From Oppiella nova (Eukaryota; Arthropoda; Arachnida; Sarcoptiformes; Oppiidae), in contig CAJPVJ010000003.1 in assembly GCA_905397405.1 (NCBI GenBank), positions 62,001-126,000 on the forward strand: a stretch of DNA of 64,000 nucleotides, read 5' to 3'. Within the stretch, counting starts at the first letter, position 1. The number at the start of each line of letters is the position of its first letter. A model generated the notes under the pieces. It saw only the letters and a program-made list of their open reading frames with translations, ran no database searches and was not told the origin of the DNA. Made by a program: the position numbers and the translations under genes. Shown here piece after piece: positions 55,616 to 62,540 of this stretch.

Positions 55616-55650
55616 GATGTATTCCTTTGGACTCTCTAAAGTCCGAACTT

Positions 55651-55755
55651 TTATTTGAGCGTATGGGATCTATTCAAATGGGCGATCAGGTTTTTCACTT
55701 GACCAAAGTAAGTCCAATAAAAGTTGCTAAAGTATACGTAGTTAAATTTCATCAT
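55651..55755 (-). CDS. Leader peptide 2 of the DAHP-synthase gene
   Basis: A 34-codon frame starting MMKFNYVYFSNFYWTYFG: ten of its first 17 residues are Phe, Tyr or Trp. It ends with TAA 35 bases before the synthase start. A TTTTGGAG site lies upstream of its double ATG. Its TTGGACT codon region (55711-55717) is complementary to AGTCCAA (55627-55633) just 5' of the synthase ribosome-binding site, so stalling could alter translation. The composition is far from chance. It is inferred as a regulatory leader from this and its position. Confidence 0.75.
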   Translation of the reverse strand: MMKFNYVYFSNFYWTYFGQVKNLIAHLNRSHTLK

Positions 55756-55813
55756 GACATTCTCCAAAATCTTTACAATTAATTGATTCAAAATATTTTT
55801 AACATTCAGATAT

Positions 55814-55843
55814 AAAAAAACCTGATCGGTGTTGCCGATCAGG
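55814..55843 (-). terminator. Attenuator terminator upstream of DAHP synthase
   Basis: CCTGATCGG-CAACA-CCGATCAGG, a 9-bp GC-rich stem at 55821-55843, followed by seven Ts on the minus strand. It lies between leader peptides 1 and 2, so it should end transcription before the synthase unless overcome. Confidence 0.88.
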
Positions 55844-55856
55844 TATTAACTTTGAT

Positions 55857-55909
55857 GGGCAACCAATTCATTGCCCGAACGACTTCAGGCAATTATCTAA
55901 AGAATTGCC
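55857..55909 (-). promoter_or_regulatory. Alternating hairpins of the DAHP-synthase attenuator
   Basis: In order of transcription: GGCAATT / AATTGCC (55888-55909, over the end of leader 1) and GGGCAA / TTGCCC (55857-55876). ATTGCC of the first can instead pair with GGCAAT of the second. GTTGCC of the second can pair with GGCAAC in the terminator. These exclusive pairings are the usual logic of amino-acid attenuation. Confidence 0.7.
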
Positions 55910-55964
55910 AGAAATAATAAGAAGTAGCGATTACAGGTTGCTTTTTCATCTTTATGTCGTTCAT
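55893..55964 (-). CDS. Leader peptide 1 of the DAHP-synthase gene
   Basis: An 18- to 23-codon frame ending YYFWQFFR: Tyr, Tyr, Phe, Trp, Gln, Phe, Phe, Arg. Two start codons are possible, ATG at 55964 or at 55949; the inner gives MKKQPVIATSYYFWQFFR. Both are within 30 bases of the predicted start of transcription. The stop lies inside the first hairpin, as in classical attenuator leaders such as pheL. The inference is strong because the terminator and a promoter frame it. Confidence 0.8.
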   Translation of the reverse strand: MNDIKMKKQPVIATSYYFWQFFR

Positions 55965-55983
55965 AAAAATCTATATTGAATTT

Positions 55984-56012
55984 ACAATACCTGTAGTCTG
56001 TAGACTTTTCAA
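55984..56012 (-). promoter_or_regulatory. Promoter of the DAHP-synthase leader
   Basis: On the minus strand TTGAAA (56012-56007) and TATTGT (55989-55984) with a 17-base spacer. The predicted start is near 55977, 13 bases before the outer leader ATG. Confidence 0.7.
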
Positions 56013-56109
56013 GCCCTTTTTTAAAGTTTTTCTATATTTTATGTATGGAATACAAATGATTGAGTTAAGGCACAATTTAACCCAATCATTGTGGTTAATC
56101 CCAAGCCCC

Positions 56110-58218
56110 TTACTGCAACATTTCTTGCACTTGTTCTGCACAAATTGCTTGGCTAAATAAGAAACCTTGGCCAAATTTACAGCCCACAGCTCTTAAATTT
56201 TCAAGCTGCTGAATCGTTTCAATCCCTTCTGCAATAATATCTAAAGAAAGGATTGGACCTAATTTTGCAATCCCTTCCACTATTGCTTTAATTGACTTTT
56301 CTTCATGCATACGATTTACAAAGTTGTAGTCAATTTTTAAACTATCTACAGGGTAATCACGAATATGCGTCATCGATGAATGCCCTGTTCCAAAATCATC
56401 TAAGGCAATTCGGACACCTTCTTGTTTAAGTTTTTTCAATGCACGGATAACATATTCATAGCCACGATCAGCCAAAACATGTTCAGTAATCTCGACTTCA
56501 ACAAGATGATGTGGAATAGCATACTGGGTCAAGCGCTTTAATAAAATTTCCGCATAATTATCCCGCATAAACTCTACAGGTGAAGCGTTGATTGAAATCG
56601 GTACAACGTTAAAACCTTGCTTGATCCAATGAGAAATATCTGTAAATATTTTATCGTGCATGGTTTCGCTGATTTTGGTCGCTAACTCAAAATCATTAAA
56701 TGCTTCAGCAACTGTTGCGGGTAAATAAACATTGCCCTCTACATCACGCCATCTGAGTAATGCTTCAAAACCAATAATTGAGCAATCATCCAGTTTCACT
56801 TTAGGTTGGTAAAATGGTTCAACTTGATTGTTACGGATAATTTGACGTGCTGTATTTAATTGTTTGGCTTTACTTTGGGCAATTTCAAACATGTCTACAC
56901 CAAACATACGAATACCGCCACGACCCCGTTCTTTAAGGTCATTTAAAGCAGCATCTGCACATTTCAACAATCCTGAACCATCTTTGGCATCATGCGGATA
57001 AATTGAACCACCGATACTCATGCCACCATTCAACAATTTACCGCTATAAGTAATAGGCGCATCAAGTTGTTGTAATAATTTTTTAGAAACAGCCTCGATC
57101 TGTTCATGACTTTCAACATGGTCAATCACCACTGCAAACTCATCACCACCAAGTCTTGAAATATAGGCATTCTCATCTAAACAATGCGCGAGACGTTTAG
57201 ACAAGACCTTAAGTAAATGATCACCAGCAGAATGACCTAATGTGTCATTGATATGCTTAAAATGATCTAAGTCAATCAGTAATAATCCAATTTTGCTTCG
57301 GTTCTCTCTGGCTTTAGAGATTGATGCCTTTAATCTTCTTTTAAATGCACGACGATTCATCAAACTCGTCATTTCATCAAATTCACAAATCACTCTGAGT
57401 TTTTCTTCTGCAATGCGTTGTTTGGTTATATCTCGTGAAACACATAAAATACTGGTGGTTTGACCATTTTCATTGACAACTGGGGTTAAGATATTGTCCC
57501 AATACATGGTTAGATTGCCAAAGACACTTTTACCTGCAAATCTAGCATTTTTCCCTTTTGCCGCTTCTTTAATGGCTTTTTTACCCTGCTCACGAACTTC
57601 TGGTGGCAATAGTCCGAGCCATTCCATACCAAAAGTTTTTACTTTTTCTTGTCCAAGCAATGCAATACAGCCAGATTTATTCATATGTGACACATAACCA
57701 TCTGGTGTAATAATTTTGATACAGTCGACACTGACATCAAGCATGTCTGTATTGGCTTTTAACGACTCGCTGGTTTCGCGTAATAACGTTGCACGATCAT
57801 GGATATTGGTACAGGTTATGGTCCAATCATAAAACTGTTGTTTATAAACCGTACTTTGAGCAATCAGTAAAAACCATTGATAATCGCCGTTCACATGGCG
57901 AATACGACATTCTTTTTCAAAACGTTGACCAGTTTTTTGCGCGGTTATCCAAATATTATAGATATGTTCTGCATCATCAGGATGTAAGCATTTAATCCAA
58001 TCGGAATCGCAAATATTATGTGTATCTACACCAATAAATTCTTTTAATGGGGTATTACAATAGCCAATCCCCAATTTTGTCACCCAAATAAGGTGTGGTA
58101 TTAGATCTAAAGCTTCTTTGACTTCATTCAAAATTTGTGCAGATCGAGAAGTTATAGGCTTTGGAAATGAACCCACCTGATTCAAACTCGAATGCAAAGG
58201 TAAATAAATGCCTGCCAT
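56110..58218 (-). CDS. PAS-GGDEF-EAL cyclic-di-GMP signalling protein
   Basis: A 702-residue cytosolic protein with no membrane segment. Two PAS-like sensory regions (~30-150 and ~165-280) precede a GGDEF domain with intact RLGGDEFAVV near 366-375. An EAL domain follows with EALLRW near 488, NASPVEF, DDFGTGHSS near 608 and AEGIET near 664. Both active sites look complete, so it may make and break c-di-GMP; no RxxD inhibitory site precedes GGDEF. It is a single gene, and the DAHP-synthase leader promoter follows about 100 bases downstream. Confidence 0.93.
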   Translation of the reverse strand: MAGIYLPLHSSLNQVGSFPKPITSRSAQILNEVKEALDLIPHLIWVTKLGIGYCNTPLKEFIGVDTHNICDSDWIKCLHPDDAEHIYNIWITAQKTGQRFEKECRIRHVNGDYQWFLLIAQSTVYKQQFYDWTITCTNIHDRATLLRETSESLKANTDMLDVSVDCIKIITPDGYVSHMNKSGCIALLGQEKVKTFGMEWLGLLPPEVREQGKKAIKEAAKGKNARFAGKSVFGNLTMYWDNILTPVVNENGQTTSILCVSRDITKQRIAEEKLRVICEFDEMTSLMNRRAFKRRLKASISKARENRSKIGLLLIDLDHFKHINDTLGHSAGDHLLKVLSKRLAHCLDENAYISRLGGDEFAVVIDHVESHEQIEAVSKKLLQQLDAPITYSGKLLNGGMSIGGSIYPHDAKDGSGLLKCADAALNDLKERGRGGIRMFGVDMFEIAQSKAKQLNTARQIIRNNQVEPFYQPKVKLDDCSIIGFEALLRWRDVEGNVYLPATVAEAFNDFELATKISETMHDKIFTDISHWIKQGFNVVPISINASPVEFMRDNYAEILLKRLTQYAIPHHLVEVEITEHVLADRGYEYVIRALKKLKQEGVRIALDDFGTGHSSMTHIRDYPVDSLKIDYNFVNRMHEEKSIKAIVEGIAKLGPILSLDIIAEGIETIQQLENLRAVGCKFGQGFLFSQAICAEQVQEMLQ

Positions 58219-58753
58219 AAATTAATCCTATCTATCAACACAAAAATTAAGATAAACCATCGTTCAAACTTATATGTATTTTAAATAACCACAGATTCTT
58301 GTTTAACCCAAGTGTCGAGTCGTTATTTTTTTAAAAAAACCATGTGATATAAGTCACACTTTAACCAATAAGTTTAAATTGTATACAATAACGTTTATAA
58401 AATCTATTCTTTTAAGTTCTCAAGTATGTTTCAAATTTATGACAAACCTATGTTTGTTTAAATTATCCTTAAATATCAACTTGATAAATAAATTTTATCT
58501 TTTGTAATATCAGCAACCCTGCTCCCTCTTTTGGTTTTTTTTAGAGAAACTCAATTCCCTCATCGAGTTCTGCACTTATTTATAATAATCTTAACAATAT
58601 TCATAAAAAAATCAATCATTGCGTAATTTTCAAGCATATTAAAGAAAATTATTTTAAAAAACTAAATAAACAATCATGATTATTAAATCTAAAAATTATT
58701 GAATAAAAATTCAAATCATTATCATTTAATAAATATATTTTAATTTAAACAAT
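58219..58753. other. AT-rich 535-base gap
   Basis: No supported gene. The part next to 58219 should contain the promoter of the c-di-GMP protein. TCAAATCATTATCATT near 58711-58726 resembles half of a Fur site but is far from any start codon. I see no convincing hairpin or small RNA. Confidence 0.4.
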
Positions 58754-59620
58754 TTACCTAAAATAATTTAAAGGTAATTTTAAATAACGAACACCATTCG
58801 TTTCAGGCTCAGGAAATTTACCAGCATTCATATTGATTTGAATAGCTGGAAGGATTAGTTTTGGCATAGACAATGTAGCATCACGTTGTTCTCGCAGAGC
58901 AATAAAGGCTTGTTTAGTCACTCCTGTATGGATGTGGATGTTTTCTTTACGTTGGGTATTGATGTCTGTTTGACAATGAAAATCTTGGCGTGATTCTGAC
59001 AGGTAATCATGGCATAAATACAGCCGAGTATGCTCGGGTAAGTTAAAAATTTTCATTACAGAATCATAAAGTTGTGCCGCACTACCCTTTGGAAAATCAC
59101 AACGCGCTGTGCCATAATCAGGCATAAACAAAGTATCACCAACAAAGGCTGCATCACCAATCACATAGGTCAAACAAGCGGGAGTATGACCAGGTGTAGG
59201 GAGATTATATGCCTCTAACTCGCCAATTTTAAAAATTTCATGATCTTTAAATAAATAATCAAATGAATGCTGTGCTTTTAAAGCCTCATAATCAAGATGA
59301 TAAATTTGACTAAAAATATCTTGAACAGTCACAATTTTTTCACTCATGGCGATTTGACCGCCTAACTGTGCTTTTAAATATTGCGAAGCTGTTAAATGAT
59401 CTGCATGTACATGTGTTTCAAGAATCCACTGCACTGTAAGATGATGTATTTGAATATACTGAATAATATGCTCTGCTTGTGTTGTCGATGTTGTTGCAGA
59501 TGCCGCATCATAATCCAATACACTGTCAATAATGGCACAATATTGAGTAGCAGGATCAACCACCACATAACTAAAGGTATTACTGGCTTCATCAAAAAAA
59601 TCTTGTACAAATGGATTCAT
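58754..59620 (-). CDS. MBL-fold persulfide-dioxygenase-like protein (Blh/ETHE1 type)
   Basis: A 288-residue metallo-beta-lactamase-fold enzyme with THVHADHLTAS near 67-77 (metal-binding HxHxDH), PGHTPACLTYV near 147, CDFPKGSAAQLYDSV near 178 and LCHDYLS. This layout matches the Blh/ETHE1-type persulfide dioxygenases. The longest frame starts with TTG at 59626, right after the YeeE stop and 5 bases from GGAG; the ATG at 59620 is 11 bases away. It follows two YeeE/YedE genes, with which it probably shares a transcript, as in BigR-regulated H2S-detoxification operons. Confidence 0.9.
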   Translation of the reverse strand: MNPFVQDFFDEASNTFSYVVVDPATQYCAIIDSVLDYDAASATTSTTQAEHIIQYIQIHHLTVQWILETHVHADHLTASQYLKAQLGGQIAMSEKIVTVQDIFSQIYHLDYEALKAQHSFDYLFKDHEIFKIGELEAYNLPTPGHTPACLTYVIGDAAFVGDTLFMPDYGTARCDFPKGSAAQLYDSVMKIFNLPEHTRLYLCHDYLSESRQDFHCQTDINTQRKENIHIHTGVTKQAFIALREQRDATLSMPKLILPAIQINMNAGKFPEPETNGVRYLKLPLNYFR

Positions 59621-59626
59621 AAACAA

Positions 59627-60037
59627 TTATGCTCCTGTCACTTTGCGATGAATCAATATGCCAAACAGCATGGCAACAATAAAATATAAGGCTTGATAAT
59701 GACCTAAACCAATCAATGTAAATGCTGGTGCTGGACAAATTCCAGCAATTCCCCAACCTATACCAAAAATGAAAGCGCCTGCAACTAACTTTGTATCGAG
59801 TTGGGTATTTTTTGGTAATTCGATCACTTCATTAAACACAGTCACAGGATTACGTATCGCTTTTTGAAAAGGAATAAATGCAACGACTATTGCACCAATC
59901 ATCACAAAAGCTAGACTTGGATCCCACTGGCCGAATATATCTAAGAAACCGATGACTTTTGCTGGATTCGACATACCTGAAAGCATTAAACCTACAGAAA
60001 ATAGCCCACCAAAGATAAATGCAAAGATATTTTTCAT
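59627..60037 (-). CDS. YeeE/YedE-type half-transporter (DUF6691-like), second
   Basis: A 136-residue membrane protein with about four hydrophobic segments. Glycine-rich MKNIFAFIFGGLFSVGLMLSG and GIGWGIAGICPAPAF (the cysteine motif GxxPGP-like) mark the YeeE/YedE sulfur-compound transporter family. It pairs with the half-size partner just 2 bases upstream; the two halves probably make one transporter for thiosulfate or another sulfur species. The persulfide-dioxygenase-like gene follows at once. Confidence 0.87.
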   Translation of the reverse strand: MKNIFAFIFGGLFSVGLMLSGMSNPAKVIGFLDIFGQWDPSLAFVMIGAIVVAFIPFQKAIRNPVTVFNEVIELPKNTQLDTKLVAGAFIFGIGWGIAGICPAPAFTLIGLGHYQALYFIVAMLFGILIHRKVTGA

Positions 60038-60039
60038 GA

Positions 60040-60456
60040 TTAAGCTCCAATCACATGGCGCATCACATACACAGTGATAAATCCAGCCAGCATAAAGGTA
60101 CAGGTTGCGACAATTGAGCGTTTAGACAAACGACTTATCCCACAAATTCCATGACCACTGGTGCAGCCTGATCCTAATCGTGTGCCAAAGCCTACCAATA
60201 GACCTGCGCTGACAAGTAAAATTGGGCTTGTCGTTAGCATCACAATTTCAGGATTAAAAATCTGTCCATAGATAAATGGTGTGCTGAATAACCCCAATAA
60301 AAACCACAAAGCAGGTGTTTTAAAAATTCTGTGTGGATTGAGGACTTGTGCAATTAGACCACTTATCCCAGCAACACGACCATTTACAAATAAGTAGCCA
60401 ACTACAGCCAGACCAAGTAGAACTCCACCCAAAAAGGCCAATATAAAATCATGCAT
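60040..60456 (-). CDS. YeeE/YedE-type half-transporter, first
   Basis: A 138-residue membrane protein with about four hydrophobic segments and the family's GFGTRLGSGCTSGHGICGISR near 88-108 (in two parts), whose cysteine binds or passes sulfur compounds in relatives. The open frame begins with TTG at 60474; the first ATG, 60456, gives MHDFILAFLGG, a normal start. As first gene of the unit it should follow the promoter in the gap at 60475-60600. Confidence 0.88.
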   Translation of the reverse strand: MHDFILAFLGGVLLGLAVVGYLFVNGRVAGISGLIAQVLNPHRIFKTPALWFLLGLFSTPFIYGQIFNPEIVMLTTSPILLVSAGLLVGFGTRLGSGCTSGHGICGISRLSKRSIVATCTFMLAGFITVYVMRHVIGA

Positions 60457-60711
60457 TGCTTTAAATCCATACAATATATGTTTTTATAATATATACTTAT
60501 TTAAATTAATCAACCTCATCTTCAGATAATGATATATAGAAATATGCAAATCAAAGGCATAACTGCAAATATAATCCCTATATGCTTTGCTAGAGAATTG
60601 CACAGCTTATTTTTTAGTTTTGATTTAAATCACTGAATGACTTTAATCATATTTGTTAATAATAATTAACAACTTATAATTTATTTTAATTTTTAATATT
60701 TTGCCAATAGA

Positions 60712-60835
60712 CTTCTTTCATCAGTCCTTTTTAAAACTATTAATCAAGATAAAATCCCCTTCATGCTAGCCTTATTCCAAAGTAAGAAGGAACTTTCAAT
60801 ACCAATATGTTTCACTCAACATGATCTTTTTTTGC
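60712..60835. repeat. Dispersed intergenic repeat, copy 2
   Basis: Diverged match to 31862-31993: CTTCTTTCATCAG, CTTTTTAAA, CTAGCCTT, AGAAGGAAC, ATATG and TTCACTC in order. The inverted-repeat stem of copy 1 is only partly kept here. It ends about 27 bases before the stop of the minus-strand zeta-like gene. The rest of the 60475-60861 gap is AT-rich, with no gene seen. Confidence 0.75.
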
Positions 60836-60861
60836 TTTATAAAACAGATCTAATCATCAGA

Positions 60862-61605
60862 TTAATTAAATTCATTCAATACTTTGTCTACAAACCATTT
60901 AGGGAAATACTCTACAACAGGATTTAGTTTTAGCACTTCAGCCTTTTCGATCTCTGCAATAAAAGCTGCTTTTTCACCGTGACTTGAATTATCAAAAATA
61001 TATGCACGATCTGAAGCTTCAATTGCCAGCATCAATAAATCTAAACTGCGATAATAGCGCTCACAGATTTTCTGCACAGGTACAGCATGGCCACCTGTAG
61101 CGACCCGATATTGCACACGTCCAATATTAATTTTTGGGTCAACAGTTGCCACATAGTACAGATACGTTTTAAAGCCTTGTTTCTGTGCTTCACGTAGAAA
61201 CTCAACTTTGCTGATGTGCGACATGACAGTTTCAAAAGTGAAACTTATTTTTAACCTTAAAAATTCCATCCGAATAAAATCGATAATGCGTGCGCAAAGA
61301 TAGGAGTCGATTTCATCTCGGTCAAATACAATGAGTCCATCAACAATTTGTGGTTTTAACGATAATAGCGGAACAACTTGCTCATTCTTTTTACGCTTTT
61401 TTTGTTTTAAAAATTTGAGTAGCGCTACGTTTGATAAATCATGATGATAATCATCTAAGCACAAACTTTGAGTCGCAGATAATTGTTTCTCAAGCTCATC
61501 TGCATTTAAATATGCCCCAATCTGATGGGGCGCTAAATAGTCTTTAATTGTGCTTTTACCTGATCCATTTGGACCAGCAAACATTCTTATTCTCGGCTGT
61601 CGCAT
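60862..61605 (-). CDS. Zeta-toxin-family P-loop kinase-like protein
   Basis: A 247-residue P-loop protein. Walker A is MFAGPNGSGKST near residues 8-19. The aspartate-rich NADELEK near 35 and the conserved FTFETVMSH near 122, GGHAVPVQKICERYYRS near 171-187 match the zeta-like subgroup of kinase proteins in chromosomal toxin-antitoxin-like pairs. It looks complete. A small gene starts 6 bases upstream, probably its antitoxin partner. Whether it is an active toxin is not shown by sequence. Confidence 0.82.
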   Translation of the reverse strand: MRQPRIRMFAGPNGSGKSTIKDYLAPHQIGAYLNADELEKQLSATQSLCLDDYHHDLSNVALLKFLKQKKRKKNEQVVPLLSLKPQIVDGLIVFDRDEIDSYLCARIIDFIRMEFLRLKISFTFETVMSHISKVEFLREAQKQGFKTYLYYVATVDPKINIGRVQYRVATGGHAVPVQKICERYYRSLDLLMLAIEASDRAYIFDNSSHGEKAAFIAEIEKAEVLKLNPVVEYFPKWFVDKVLNEFN

Positions 61606-61611
61606 ATAAAG

Positions 61612-61869
61612 TTATGCCATCACCTCTTGTTTCTTTTTACGTTTTAACACACTGTGTTTAAGCTTGGGAACCACATAGGCAGAAGATAAATCTTCAACAA
61701 CTTTGATTTCACCATTGCTTTGTTGAACCAGCTGTTGATCTTTTACATAAGTGATTGTAGCGTTTGACTGACTTGCATGATTAAATGCCGCACTAAACGC
61801 ATCGATAGCAAGCACTGGAATCGTTGCTTCCTCACGTAATGTCGTCTTCATTGCTGTAAATGTCGTCAT
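61612..61869 (-). CDS. Probable antitoxin partner of the zeta-like protein
   Basis: An 85-residue basic-tailed protein (KHSVLKRKKKQEVMA), opening MTTFTAMKTTLREEA; a second ATG lies six codons in. No known antitoxin family is recognised. Position and spacing, 6 bases before a zeta-like gene and on the same strand, suggest the partner role. Upstream is a long AT-rich gap that should carry the pair's promoter. Confidence 0.65.
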   Translation of the reverse strand: MTTFTAMKTTLREEATIPVLAIDAFSAAFNHASQSNATITYVKDQQLVQQSNGEIKVVEDLSSAYVVPKLKHSVLKRKKKQEVMA

Positions 61870-62062
61870 GTCAAGTATCCTCAGCTTGATTTTTAGCTGT
61901 AGTTACATCTTAACATATCACTTATTTTTGTCTATTTATTCAACTGTAAACAGAGAAAATCTAGTTCTGTAGAAAGTTAAAACAGAATGTGAAGATATAT
62001 TCACAAAATTGATTTAGAAATTCATCAAAAAACATAAGCTAAAAGCCATACGACATGCACTG

Positions 62063-62079
62063 ACACAGTTATAATGTGT
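62063..62079. promoter_or_regulatory. Palindrome over the -10 box of the ArsR gene
   Basis: ACACA-GTTATAA-TGTGT at 62063-62079, centred on TATAAT (62070-62075), which fits a -10 element 28 bases before the ATG at 62103. A regulator binding here would block its own promoter. Confidence 0.5.
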
Positions 62080-62102
62080 TAAATAATGGATGGAACCTAC
62101 CG

Positions 62103-62414
62103 ATGTCTAGTGATCTTGAAATTGATGTAATGCGTGAATCAGCTGCATCAGTCGTGACTATTTTAAAATCTTTAGCCAATACAGATCGCTTACTAATTTT
62201 ATGCCATCTTGCTCAAGAAGAGTTAAATGTTTCACAAATAGAAGAAAAAACTCAGATTAATCAACCGACGCTTTCTCAACAATTGATGATGTTACGTAAA
62301 AGTGATGTTGTTTCAACACGTCGTGATGGGAAGCAAATTTATTATTCCATTAAAGATCAAAAACTGATGGTGGTATTAACAACCTTATATGATTTGTATT
62401 GCCCACAGGTTTAA
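62103..62414 (+). CDS. bigR: ArsR-family persulfide sensor, BigR/SqrR-like
   Basis: A 103-residue winged-helix repressor with the recognition-helix region QPTLSQQLMMLRKSDVV near 55-71. Its only two cysteines, C34 (ILCHL) and C100 (LYCPQV), are 66 residues apart, the same spacing as the reactive pairs in SqrR (41/107) and BigR (42/108). It lacks the CxC arsenic site and the metal ligands of SmtB types. An upstream GTG opens a longer frame, but the ATG at 62103 has GGAA at 62092-62095. It is followed by a SulP gene and probably regulates both it and the YeeE-MBL unit. Confidence 0.87.
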   Translation: MSSDLEIDVMRESAASVVTILKSLANTDRLLILCHLAQEELNVSQIEEKTQINQPTLSQQLMMLRKSDVVSTRRDGKQIYYSIKDQKLMVVLTTLYDLYCPQV

Positions 62415-62540
62415 TACACATCTTAGCATCTAGATAAATTTAAAATAAAAACAAACAATTCATTATATAAGTTAGCTGTCGCTATTTTTCTTAGCATTTT
62501 TTCTGCATAATATATATGAAAATATGCTAATGAAGTTCCA

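Noticed and set aside
58711-58726. Fur-box-like sequence TCAAATCATTATCATT
   Set aside because: Only one half matches well, it is about 500 bases from the nearest start on its strand, and AT-rich DNA gives such matches by chance.
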